Part shown: piece after piece, positions 25,501 through 37,500 of the stretch
Position numbering within the stretch: position 1 is the stretch's first letter
Layout: each line of letters starts with the position of its first letter
NCBI GenBank assembly: GCA_025642065.1
Contig: JAODUP010000421.1
Span: 124,501 to 188,500, forward strand
Reading direction: 5' to 3'
DNA from: Paralvinella palmiformis
Lineage: Eukaryota > Annelida > Polychaeta > Terebellida > Alvinellidae
Length of the DNA: 64,000 nucleotides
Program-made: the position numbers and the translations under genes
The notes under the pieces: generated by a model
Told to the model about the DNA's origin: nothing
What the model saw: only the letters and a program-made list of their open reading frames with translations
The model's database searches: none

Positions 25501-28500
25501 TATTTATGGTCTACATACATTATACTAGATCATTGATGTAAAACAAGATCCTGGAGATTAGGGGATCTCAGCATACTTGTTGTCTTACATTCACATGTAA
25601 AAATAGCATCGCATATCTGATCCATTACCTGGTGATCATCTCGATAAAAAAATGTCCTGGAAAATCATACATGTAGAAGTGTATGAACACTCATTTGATT
25701 GGTTAGTTTTATTGTGGTATGGTAGTTATAATATGGTATGGTCTGTGGCCAGGCTACCTCACAACTATTATGTGATGATAGTCTGTCAACAGTGAAGAGC
25801 TACATCAGACCTATAGTAAGAGAAGTTCTAACATAGCTAACAGGTGTGACTAATGCTTCAGTTGTGCTTGGTCATGTATTGTGCTATGTACACTCTATAG
25901 ATATAAATCTGTGTTGATTAAACTAATTTGTTTGTTTGTTTATAATGTAAACAAAATAGATATACATTTCTTATGAGCATTTGTTGTTGTTGTTACAGAT
26001 TGTGTTGGAGAATTATGCATTTCCTGGTCTGCTAATGATTGGTACTGACAGTCACACCCCAAATGGAGGTTAGTTTAAACAATTTAATAGAATAAACCAA
26101 ATGATATCTTATTCACTGGTCTGGCAATCCCAATATTTGATACTTCCATGAAATTGAATATTTGTTTAAAAATTATGATTTGGTAAGATCTGTGGTTAGT
26201 CTGTGTTATTGTTTAGTTAGTACATATTTACTGGATAAATGAAGATGGTGTATTTAATGAGAATATTGTTGTATTATTAACAGATTAATTATTATATATA
26301 GGTGGCCTTGGTGGTCTGTGTATTGGTGTTGGTGGAGCTGATGCTGTTGATGTGATGGCTGGACTACCTTGGGAACTGAAGTGTCCAAATGTTAGTGAGT
26401 CACTAGGGATTCTTATTCGAGCCAGTATGTGTTAATGTCATTCTGGCTCAAAAATGCATTTTAATTGGAACAGGACATTGGGCAATATAGCAGGTCAGCT
26501 CTAAACTATCTGTATCTGATGCTTATATTTATTTGGACATACATACAGCAGTCTGTATATTGGAGCACAGCTCTGTGCATGTTATGTTATGAATAGTATA
26601 ATAAGTTGTAAATATTCAGTATTGGATTTTAGATAGCATAATAAACAAGGAACATGTTACACATCATAATCACTTGACCAGGTGATGTGGTAAGATGGCT
26701 CTGCTACTATGATGATCAACTTTGTTAAAAGAAAAGCTATATATATATATATATATTATTAAAGCCACGATTACCACACAAATATCTAATTTATACCTGC
26801 GTGTTCTGTCTTAGTTCAAAAGGAAATTATATCCCCTTTCCTTTGCTGTCCTTAGTAGCTAGTAATTCCGCAAAGACTGATTGAAGTAGCAGTTCCTGCA
26901 GTACATTAAGGTGGATGATGCAATTTTGATGATTTGTTTGTTTCAATTCTTTGTGTTGCTAAGTCAGCCGAGTAGACATTGGGTTTATAGTTTGACTCGG
27001 TCTGTTGTCTCTGTGCAATTCCTACTTGATGAACATTGGAAGACAGCTAACGTTTGGGTAAACTTATGATATACATGGAAATACAGTTTGATGCTCTGTG
27101 AAAATACTGCACCCAAAGCTGGCTTTAAAAAGATTTCATCAAAGCATTAGAAGTAGTAATGTTCCACATGAATACTTTATATTACATTTGAACTGATTTG
27201 TTTGCATATTTAGGAACTATGTAGTTAGTAATGTAAAATAACTTGTTTGTCATGACAGACCACAGCAACTTACGATTTATATAATACATAATAATTACTT
27301 ATATAGTATATCTATATGTAAAACATTATGGAAACTATGGATACTATGGACTTCATATAATACTTAAATCACTGATTACAACTATTATAATGATTAAGTA
27401 ATTGGCTACAGTCACCTAAATGCTGGTAAGTTTATGCTTTACTAGTTAATTCATGTAACAGATAATCATCAAGATCTGGCAGTGAACAAAATAATTATTA
27501 TTGGCATCCTCTGTAGTGCTGTTTTTTATGATATAAGCAAACATGTGCATGCATGCTTACACACATACGCTATGTAGAATGGTGATGTGGAAACATATCT
27601 CTTATTGTTTATGCAGGTTATTGGAGTGCATTTGACAGGTAAGCTGAGTGGCTGGACATCACCTAAAGATATCATCCTCAAAGTTGCTGATATTCTGACA
27701 GTGAAAGGTGGAACTGGTGCCATTGTTGAGTACTTTGGTCCTGGAGTAGACTCCATTTCATGTACAGGTAAGCAGAGGTTGTGAGTATAATATCTGAACA
27801 AACACCAATAATTGTATGATTATTATATAGTTATTATACTGTAAGATATGATTATGTACAAATAATGGTTCAGATTATTTCACGGTGGCTTAGTTTAATT
27901 TAACAATTCTGGGTCAATTATTTTCTACAGGAATGGCCACAATCTGTAACATGGGAGCTGAAATAGGAGCAACAACGTCCGTTTTCCCTTATAATCATCG
28001 TATGAAAGATTATTTAAAGGCTACAAGCAGACCAGGTATGTATCAGTCATTCCTAAGTCTGCTCTATATCGTGTTCTAGTCACATTTCAGCCTGGATAAT
28101 TGAATCTTGTACCTTCTACACTTCAGATATTGCCACAGCAGCTGATTCTGTCTGTGACAACCTGTTGACTGCTGATGCAAACTGTGATTATGATCAGGTC
28201 ATTGAAATAAACCTGGATACAGTACGTACTTAGTGTTATCCTATCCATGTTTAAAATGTCCATTATATTGGCTCCTTATTATAGTGGCACTTTTCTGCTG
28301 TGCTTGCCATTGTTAATTTGGATCTAAATGTTAGACAGTGCGAAAGTTTTTGCATACTCATAGTTTATATGTTGCTCTCAATTGTTTCAGTAGTAACTTA
28401 GTTTGTCATCCTATTCTGACCAATTAGTACTCTCCAATACTGTGAATTTGCAGTCGTGGAATGCATGGAGAATTAAACCTTATTTGCCCGTTCTTTATTG

Positions 28501-31500
28501 TTTCATTAATCAGCTTGAGCCACATATCAATGGTCCGTTTACGCCTGACCTCGCTAATCCGATCTCCAAAATTGGTCAGGAGGCTAAAAAGAAAGGATGG
28601 CCAGTAGAAATAAAAGCTGGTTTGTAGTATTAACGTTTGGTATCGATAATTCAATAACTATATGTATCAGATAAACATGATTATGTTCCAACAGAAATTA
28701 TTATTTAAAGGTTGAAGATTTTGGTATTTGTTTGAATGCTAACAATTTGTTCAGTATTTTTAGTTATGACTTAATATAACTTTTCAAATTTAATCTAGTT
28801 ATAATAATTCAAGATAGAATATTTCATAAATATTGATTATGATATAATTTTACTTTTCTAATAGTTACGATTTATTCATTCTGAAGTAAGTGGAATACAG
28901 TATGATTATTTTCATGGGTCAGTCAACGGAACGTATATCTACTTATTTTTATTTGCTGTTGTGTATTATAATTGTACTAAAAGATAAACATACTGTTTTT
29001 AATCAGGTCTGATTGGCAGCTGCACAAATAGCAGCTATGAGGACATGGCACGTACTGTGAGTCTGGTTAAGCAGGCACTGAAACATGGTGTTAAGGCGAA
29101 GACAAATTTCTTTATTAGTCCTGGGTCAGAACAAATCAGAGCTACTATTGAAAGAGATGGCATGGTGAGTTAACTGGATTTTTGGTCATCGCAATCAATT
29201 TGTTCATGTTGCTGAAAAAGTCAGCACCTGCTTTTTCATTTTGTAAATGTAGTGACAAATATCATTTGCCTTTCAGGCGTACAAAATTGTGTAGTTTAAC
29301 AAAAAGTGGTTATTAATTTTAGGGTTGCTGCCCATTACTGCATGTTGGATTAGTTATCCTACTGAAGCTACCCTTTCTTTGTTAGAAACCTAATTCTTTT
29401 CAGATATTTTGAGATGCTTCCCATTTAGTGAGATCGGACAAAAAAACAGTTTAGCTCTCTGAGTTGTTTAGAATAACTTGTTTGGTGCAAGTTCAGTAAA
29501 GATTGTTTTAAGGGTAATGCATTGCATTTCTTTTACTACAGTCAACAATACTTCGTGAATTTGGTGGCACAGTCTTGGCAAATGCCTGTGGCCCATGCAT
29601 TGGTCAGTGGAAGAGGTAAGTTTAAATACCTGCATCGTCAAAATCACATTCGCATCAAAACTAACATTATTTGGTTAGTTTGGCTACTTTTGCTAGATCA
29701 TGGCAAAGTTTTCTTTACTTCAGAGATGACGTTGCCAAAGGTGAAGCAAACACCATTGTGACATCTTTCAACAGAAACTTCACAGGTCGTAATGATGGTA
29801 ATCCACAAACTCATGGCTTTGTCACCTCACCCGAGATGGTTACTGCTTTAGTTATGAAAGGCACACTGGAGTTCAATCCAATGACTGATGAGATTGAAGG
29901 AGCCGATGGTAAGGTTCTATGTTGATGTATATTTGATTTGATATGTAAGTAATAATGCTTGAACTGTTTGATAGTGTATGGATTAGATTGTAATTTTTTC
30001 TGTGAATTGTAGTGTGCTTTATAACTAGTTTTTTGCATTTTCTATAGGTAAAAAGTTCAAATTAGAGAGTCCTTATGGTGATGAGTTACCCCAGCTTGGT
30101 TTTGATCCCGGTGAAGACACATTCCAAAAACCACCAACAGGTGGCATGGAAATATCAGTCAATGTTGATAAAAAGAGTGACAGGTTACAATTGTTAACCC
30201 CTTTCAATAAATGGGATGGCAAAGATCTTGAAAACATGCTTATCCTTATCAAGGTAACTGGTAATGATCATCTTGAATTGATTCATTATTCTCTGTAGAT
30301 TCAGTTTTGGTGCATTAGTCTATTTAGATAGACGATTGTTGTTTAATGACACATCGGCACAATTTAAGCCATTCAGTGTCCTGTTATTTTATTTAGTGAC
30401 TTACTGATGTTCAGAGTGGCTGTTGTTTTGTTAGGTTAAGGGAAAATGTACTACAGACCACATCAGCCCAGCTGGACCTTGGCTGAAATATAGAGGTCAC
30501 CTTGACAATATTTCAAACAATTTGCTGATTGGTGCTATCAATACTGAGAATAATGAAGCCAACAAGATTAAGAATCAGATTGATGGAAAATACGATACAG
30601 TTCCAGCAACAGCTAGAGATTATAAGGTACAAGATAAATTTGTCTGCAATTTCCCTTTGTGCTGTAAATGTTTATTGATTTAGAAAACATACCATGCAGT
30701 GGCTTTTTACTGATGTATTATTCTTATTTATTTCAAGAGTAAAAACTTATCCTGGGTTGTGGTTGGAGAAGACAATTATGGAGAAGGCAGCAGTCGAGAA
30801 CATGCTGCTCTGGAGCCTCGACACCTTGGAGGAAGGGCCATCATCGTGAAAAGTTTTGCTAGGATTCATGGTAATTCTGTTATGCCATTCACTGAATTGT
30901 GAGGGCAGAACTTTAGTACATACAATAAAGTATTCTTACATGTTCTTATCTTGTTGTAAAAGGTGGGTGAACTGTAACTGGTTTCATATCAAACAGTATG
31001 AGTAAATTGCATTCATAAAACAACTTTTGGTTGTGCGGTGACTTTTTATAGTAAAGTTTCATTGTACTATTTCTGATTATTTAATATTCATAGTCCCCTT
31101 CTGTTACAGAGACTAATTTGAAGAAGCAAGGTTTGCTTCCCTTGACGTTTGCTAATCCCTCGGACTATGATAAAATTCAGCCTACTGATCGTATTTCTAT
31201 TATTGGCCTTAAAGACTTTGCTCCTGGAAAGGTACGTTTTCTGTTTAATTTGACATTATATCTCACTTGGGCCCTGCACCTTTTTTATATTAAAGTGCAT
31301 GATTCTGTGAGTTGTATTTGTATAAGAAAGGCTTGGATTACTTCATCATATCTGGATTGTTTTTACATTGTTATGCTGGCTTTAGTGGTACTGTGTACCA
31401 GAGGAATTTTTATATAGCTCCAGTAAAGGATCATATACAGCAATTATATAATGAAATAATGCTGAAGAGTGGTTGCTGTATACTTTCAAGTCAGTGTTTG

Positions 31501-32234
31501 AATAGAACCAAGTTACCTGTATTTGTGGAATGATTACCAAATCAGTTGCCCAGGTGTGACCATTGGTATTGGTTAAAAAACACTCAAACATCATACTAAC
31601 TTGAATATTAATAAGCATCTGTGAACACTGTCATCCCTTTTGTATTATGACATCACATGAGAAAGTTTTCTCATGCAAATGTCTTACAATTTATTATACC
31701 ATCAGTGTTCTTCTGTGTATGTTTTTCCCAGCATATTATTGTAAAGATTTTCCCTCATCCTTTTTGAGCTGATATTAAAACATTTTGTTGTCTAAGGTGA
31801 TGTGGATTTTGCACTCATGAATTTCACTTATTTAATTTGAAAGAAGTTGCCAATATATTTTTTTACATGCCTACATATATAAATATATTATCTCAATGCA
31901 AAAAGTCTGACACCTTGCCATATAAAGTACTTGGGCTGACAAAAAGCATTTGTATTGAGTTAAATTTGGCGGAGTGATTCTTGTTTTTATAGTCCTGTAT
32001 ATTACCTAGAACTAATAAAAGGTTTTGAATATGTCCCCTCAAAAGTAATCGATAGTTTAATAAATTGTAGTTGATTAATAATGTGTTTTTTCTTTCCAGT
32101 CTTTGACTGCTCGTATTACACATCAGAATGGTGATACTGAAGAAATCAAACTGAACCATTCATTTAATGAACTGCAGATTACATGGTTTAAGGCTGGAAG
32201 TGCACTAAACAGAATGAAGGAACTAGCTAAATAA
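16571..32234 (+). CDS. ACO2: Aconitate hydratase, mitochondrial
   Basis: 4Fe-4S TCA-cycle enzyme interconverting citrate and isocitrate in the mitochondrial matrix. 21 exons join in phase to 785 residues: 16571-16603, 18095-18166, 18256-18335, 18537-18603, 18750-18821, 19246-19365, 23026-23118, 25999-26068, 26302-26390, 27617-27767, 27931-28035, 28127-28221, 28514-28619, 29007-29164, 29542-29615, 29724-29908, 30048-30253, 30435-30626, 30738-30870, 31110-31231 and 32100-32234. The first 35 residues are Arg-rich and lack acids, as in a matrix-targeting peptide. Cluster ligands are Cys390 ([10 protein letters not shown]) and Cys453/Cys456 (ACGPC). Other active-site blocks are [59 protein letters not shown] in the swivelling domain, and the [11 protein letters not shown] end. 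No stops or frameshifts; all junctions are GT-AG. It converges with MOSMO. Confidence 0.98.
16604..18094. other. ACO2 intron 1
   Basis: AT-rich intron of about 1.5 kb between the two exons of the targeting peptide. I see no repeat or gene that I can name. Confidence 0.6.
20420..20535 (+). repeat. SINE tail copy
   Basis: CACTCGGCCCATTTAGCCTA, then CTTGTGCACAAAAGTGGCAG and a run of ATC-rich repeats (CATCAATCATCATCATGC). This is the best-preserved tail of the SINE family seen near 895, 13143 and 15911. Confidence 0.6.
20649..21247. mobile_element. TTAA-flanked MITE, piggyBac-like
   Basis: Starts TTAAAGGG and ends CCCTTTAA, giving an 8-bp inverted end that includes a TTAA tetranucleotide on each side, the duplication typical of piggyBac-type insertion. 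About 600 bp, no coding capacity. Its right third is repeated in diverged form at 11900-12085. The short inverted match leaves the superfamily call provisional. Confidence 0.5.
23119..25998. other. ACO2 intron 7
   Basis: Hosts the decayed transposon gene at about 23830-25430. The flanking parts are AT-rich, with nothing else recognised. Confidence 0.6.
23830..25430 (+). pseudogene. Decayed transposon gene, hAT-like C-terminus
   Basis: Scattered plus-strand frames, in order, encode [12 protein letters not shown] then IWPHIKQY (about 24090-24160), a [21 protein letters not shown] block (about 24390-24455), [21 protein letters not shown] (about 24918-24980), a [18 protein letters not shown] block (about 25080-25135), and a basic coiled coil ending near 25400. 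The QATVERGFSVNKE-type block recalls the hAT C-terminal motif of a repetitive protein family common in fish and invertebrates. Many stops and frameshifts show it is dead. It lies in the sense direction of ACO2 intron 7. The family name is inferred from remembered motif order; terminal repeats were not found. Confidence 0.6.
26391..27616. other. ACO2 intron 9
   Basis: AT-rich intron with a short (TA)n at about 26740-26756. No gene seen. Confidence 0.6.
28620..29006. other. ACO2 intron 13, no feature
   Basis: AT-rich intron of 387 bp; nothing recognised. Confidence 0.6.
29165..29541. other. ACO2 intron 14, no feature
   Basis: AT-rich intron of 377 bp; nothing recognised. Confidence 0.6.
31232..32099. 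other. ACO2 intron 20, no feature
   Basis: AT-rich intron of 868 bp before the terminal exon; nothing recognised. Confidence 0.6.
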
Positions 32235-34512
32235 TTGTATCCAGTACTTATTTTACCAACTGTATATGTGATTGGTATTTTGTGGTGTGTCTTGTGTGTT
32301 GATGCATTCATTGGGTAGTTATTTTTTGGATCATGTGATAACTGAATAGTATTAAGAATTTCTTTAACCAAGTATTAGCCATTTTGGATTTAAACATTAA
32401 CAATAATTCAGTTTTATTATTAATATTATATATTTAGCATTGTTCACATATTTGTCATTTTCATGGTTCTTTAACATTTTCAACCTCCAATAAATTGTTT
32501 ATAGAATAACGTATGCCACAAACATGTTGCCTAATTTTTGTAGAAACATTTAATTATTGACTTCATAGAAACAATGCAAGAGATCTGATGTTAGATAGGC
32601 TGGGTTTAATTAGTGTTGTGAATATATGTATATATATCATTGAATGAATTCTGACAGTATCTAGCTGTTGATGTGAATAAACTAAAATACTGAGGCATGC
32701 ATTTCTATTATACCAAGTTAGTTTACAAACAATTGTATGTAATGTGAATGCTTCATTTCACTGTTGTACACATACTGAGCTTCTGGATTCCAATATTATA
32801 GTTTTTATCAATTACATGGACTGTTTCAAAGCTCACCAGTTTTAAATAAGTATTATTAGTGTTGTATCACCCAGAACATAATAATTTTGTTTACTGGTAA
32901 AGGGATATTTCAGGTTATTGTGAGGTTTAAAGCTAACAAATTGTATTTGCTTCAGATGATGGGAGGTGGTTAAACAGCCATATTTTCTACCTAACTTGAT
33001 TGGTTATTTGATACTGGTATATAGAATTGTTTTATTATGAATGGGTAATCAATTCATTCTTAGGCCCTACTGCATGTCACTAGAGGCAACTAACAGAATG
33101 CAACACACAAAAGGCCCTTTTTGTTCCAATCTGCATCATTAAATATACTCATTCACCTGCTTCCTAATACATCAAATATATACACCAGTATTAAATCATG
33201 AAATATTCAGAACAGAAACATGATACCAACAGATAATGCACAATGCTAAAAGCTTTAGTTTTTCTAATTAACAGGACAGAGATGTAACACACACACACAC
33301 ATAATTTATTAATCTGAGATTCATGTTTGAATCAACAAAAATGAAATAAATTGTTCAATACCTAGTGAAAATGACTATGACGAATGTTTCAATTTCTTAA
33401 AAAGTCTAAAATACATGGTTGTGAAAATTATGTGAATAGCTCGAATCATATAATGCATAATAACAATAAAGAATTATGACACAAAATAGTATACCACAAA
33501 TTTCATACAATATGAATTTAAGCATTTTCTGGATATTCAATTGATGTAAAGTTGAAAATAAAACACAGGATTTTTTATCTGGATGCATTGGCAAAATATG
33601 GATGAAGAAATATTTTGGGATTTTTCTATGTTGATTCAGATGGCAATATATAAAAAAACTTTTTTAACTTTGTTTTAACACGATATAAAATTATGAACAG
33701 CATGTGACCCACTACTGGTGTGGTCATACAGTGTGAAATTAAACAAAATCTAGATTTTATATCTTCCCATCATTTAAAATTATATATAATTTCTTGCTAA
33801 GATTTTTCTAATGTCACATGATTTTCCTCCTAAATAACTTTAGAACTATCTTTAAGTATAATTTTTCAAAATTGTGGATATCGACACAATATCTATACAC
33901 TTTTAAACAATCAACAAGTCTGAAGTGTAAAACTATTCTAAAGCACTTTTATTGCCATTTATTGAATAGGCAGTTATTTTGACCCATTGATTCAATATTA
34001 CTTATCAAAAAAGATGGAAATTAAAAATACAGATGAAATATAGCATTAGAATAGAACAATTAAATCATACGCTAATATGGCATGTTGATACACTTCATTT
34101 TGCTTTATTTAACAAGTAGAAATATCTCTGTCTGCTCTAGACACTTCTATATAAACAAATGTATACGATTTGGTCTTCCAAATTTCAAGTACCAGTATAA
34201 AACACACACACATATAGGTACACCCATTCACAATGCGACTTAATGTAACTGGTTTTAAGCTGTTTTTTTTAAATAGCTTTTTCCTAAACTGTGTACATAT
34301 TCTCCATCACTACTGTAGTCAGAACTTCTGGCACAGTTCTAAGATACATTCCATCTTTGATTCTCTCAGTGAATTATGCTGCAATTGCAGTGGATATCAT
34401 ACTCAATGATTCCTATGTAAAGAATCACACCACATACAACACAATATTCTGGTCTTGCCACAAAACAAATAAGCCATTTATATATAAGACTAGGCTTCTT
34501 TGATGATATTGT
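32235..34512. other. Convergent 3' region of ACO2 and MOSMO
   Basis: Contains the ACO2 3' UTR (signal at 32489) and, on the minus strand, the MOSMO 3' UTR, for which TTTATT at 34104-34109 is one possible signal read in reverse. A (CA)n tract lies at about 33289-33300. No gene seen between. Confidence 0.6.
32489..32494 (+). terminator. ACO2 polyadenylation signal candidate
   Basis: AATAAA about 255 nt after the ACO2 stop codon. A second candidate lies near 32676, so the true end is uncertain. Confidence 0.55.
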
Positions 34513-37500
34513 TTAAAAATGTGGGAGACAGACTTTTCCAGCAAACAGTTCAGAAACGACTGTGATCCACAGAGCAAGTACAAAGAAAATGTATGATATT
34601 CCAACTTGATAGCTGCTTGGTAATTTGTATGGCTCTCCACCTATCTGATCCATGTTGAAGCCAATGGGAAAAGTAACAGCTGCAACACAGAACATCACCA
34701 CTGAAAAGGGAAAAAAGGATAAAAATAGTAATATTGTAGATTTAATACAATGCCTTTATCAGCCTACTCAAAGGTGTTGGATCACAAAACATTAACAAGA
34801 AAGGCATTAAAAAAAGGTTGAAAATTAACATAAACTGGTTCAAAAGATTATCACTTTCTTCACTAAATAAAACAATCACACTGAATAGAATGTATTCCAA
34901 CATGAGCTAAACAAAACCTGAAGACAAAAAATAATGCCTAGTCATTAACTTGTACCAACATGATCTTTATTATGCTAAATGATAAAAGAATGATAAAAGG
35001 TACACCTACTTGCAGCAAATCCAAGCCATCGGGCATACTTCCTCACCTCACTTTCCCAGTATGAGGCGATAAGCAGAGCAATGGTGACTGTAACACAAAG
35101 AATTCCTGCTAAGACACACAGAAATGTCAATCCCCATTCTGGATGGATATGATTCGGTGTAAAACAGGTTGTTTCTCTGCCATGAACTGTCAAACATGTC
35201 TTCAGCAAACCAATACGTGTACTTCCTAAAACAAAGAGAATGTTACATTGAATGTTATTTCCCAAACTCCTGAAATGTGTTTGTTGCTGCATCATCTAGC
35301 TAAATCCGAATTTATTTCCAAATGGATTTAGTATGTCAGGTTTTTCATCATGGCTACTAAAAAATTATTTTCTGGGGACCATTTTATTTTATGCATGTAT
35401 ATTTTCCAGTTCAACACAGACATAGTTTCACTGACAATTCTACAGCCAAGACGAAATGCCAATAAAAATGAATCTATTTCTTTGCCATAACTAATCATTC
35501 ATGCATTAGTCAAGTGACATAGCTTAGTGTACAATTTCACATGGATGATAGACACATCATATGCTGACTTTATGAGCATTGTACTTTGACATGGCAACCA
35601 GGCTGCGGCTGATAATTCTAGGTTATAGTTCAGTTTAGGATTTATTGTCATGGTTAGCAGCAGCAAATGTGAGTGTGTTGACTGGGCTTCTCAAATGGTG
35701 AATATATTCAAGAATAATTTGCAATCAAATATAAAATAACCTAGAACTGGCAGATCTCAGGCCACACAAGGTCTTGATAACCAATATATACCCTTTATTT
35801 ATTGCTAAGTTAGGGTGTGATGAAGGCAGTCACTTTATTTACATGTTACTTATGTCTTATGGCAAGATAAATTATGTTAACATCATTATATTTCATTTTG
35901 AGTAAAACACAGAAATATTAATTATAATATAAGTTTTATTAGTGCTATATGATTACATGGTAGTGGACACTGCTGCTAAAGGGTATAATTGGACTGGAAA
36001 GTCCTGATCATAACTGCAATTAGTTAAGTGGTAGGTTTGTTTTCTAATAATTATTATGTATAACTTTTATACACTCATTTATATACACACTATGGTGTCC
36101 TATTTTATCATATTATTTACTAACCAAATTTGACAAGTAGGCCTACAAACACTAGTTTGAGAGGGCTATTCATTATCATGGCATTGATAATGATATACAA
36201 CAAATATATATACTGTGCTGGAATATAGATTTAACATTACTTTGCAAAGGAACTTGTATGTCTCATCATCTTTTGTGTAAAACTTCTTTCCATGGTTGGC
36301 TTTCTCCCCGGCAGAAAGGTATTTCTCCCCTGCCATTGGGGAGAAAAACCTTTCTGCCCAGGAGAAATGGCAGAAACTTCCAGATATGCTTATTTTAAGG
36401 TGCAAAGCATAACCATGTGTAAGCCATGGTATCGCCAAGTATATTTGTACAGGGATACAATTAAATTATTAATGTTTTCATCTGTTTAATAAAAACAACA
36501 AAGCGCTTCCAGACATAATCTCGCTGTCTACTTCCCTTGAATATGTTGAATATTATGTGGTAAAGTGCAAAACAAAACCTGCAAGATAAAGCAATTTGTC
36601 CAGCCACAACATTCACAAAGTATAAATTTGTATGTCATATGTGCACCTAAAGAGACTATATGTAAATGATGACATTATCAATAGCCATGTGAATGTATGC
36701 TACTGATGATCAACCAACATATCTGCTCAATAATAACTAACTAATCTGCTGAGATTGATAACCCCCATCAGTGTCACATTAATGTAGTCAATATGAAGTC
36801 TATCTACCATATTATAATTAGGCAGTGCAGATACTTCCCTATGCTATGGTGTAATAACAATCATACAGCACTGTCAGTGGGTGAGTGTTATTACACAGCA
36901 GCATTTCTTCACAGTGATACATAGATGTAGTTATTACTACAGACTACATGATGTTGTCAGTAGTATTCAAGCATGACTAGACACACCATTACCCTCCTCA
37001 TAGTTGATTGGTTATTTGATAGTGTTATGTTGCTTTGCATAACAAAGCAGTCATTATAAAATCAAATTTATTCAGCATTACAATGTATATCACTGCACAG
37101 ATACCAGAAATAAATAATCTCTCTTTTATTTCACAATTTTAAACGTGATGAATCGTTGACATACACTTTAAATAAGTATGTGGCACGTGGACAAGATTTA
37201 TGATTAAATAAATTATGCTTATGTATATTGCTTTCAAACTGTCTCTATTAATTGGGTATTTTCATGACAATTTTCCAAAAATTTAGTTTCTCCCCTTTCT
37301 CCCCTGGGCAGAAAGTATTTCTGCCATATCGGCAGAAACTGGGTAATTACCGTGGTTTTTACCATGATGGGGAGAAACCTGTCAACCCTGCTTCTTTCTG
37401 TACTATGCACCCAGCTGTATTTAGCATAAAACTTACATCATTACTTGGCATAACTAAATGGGCCATAATGATAATCAACATGGGTAGCATCCCACATGAT

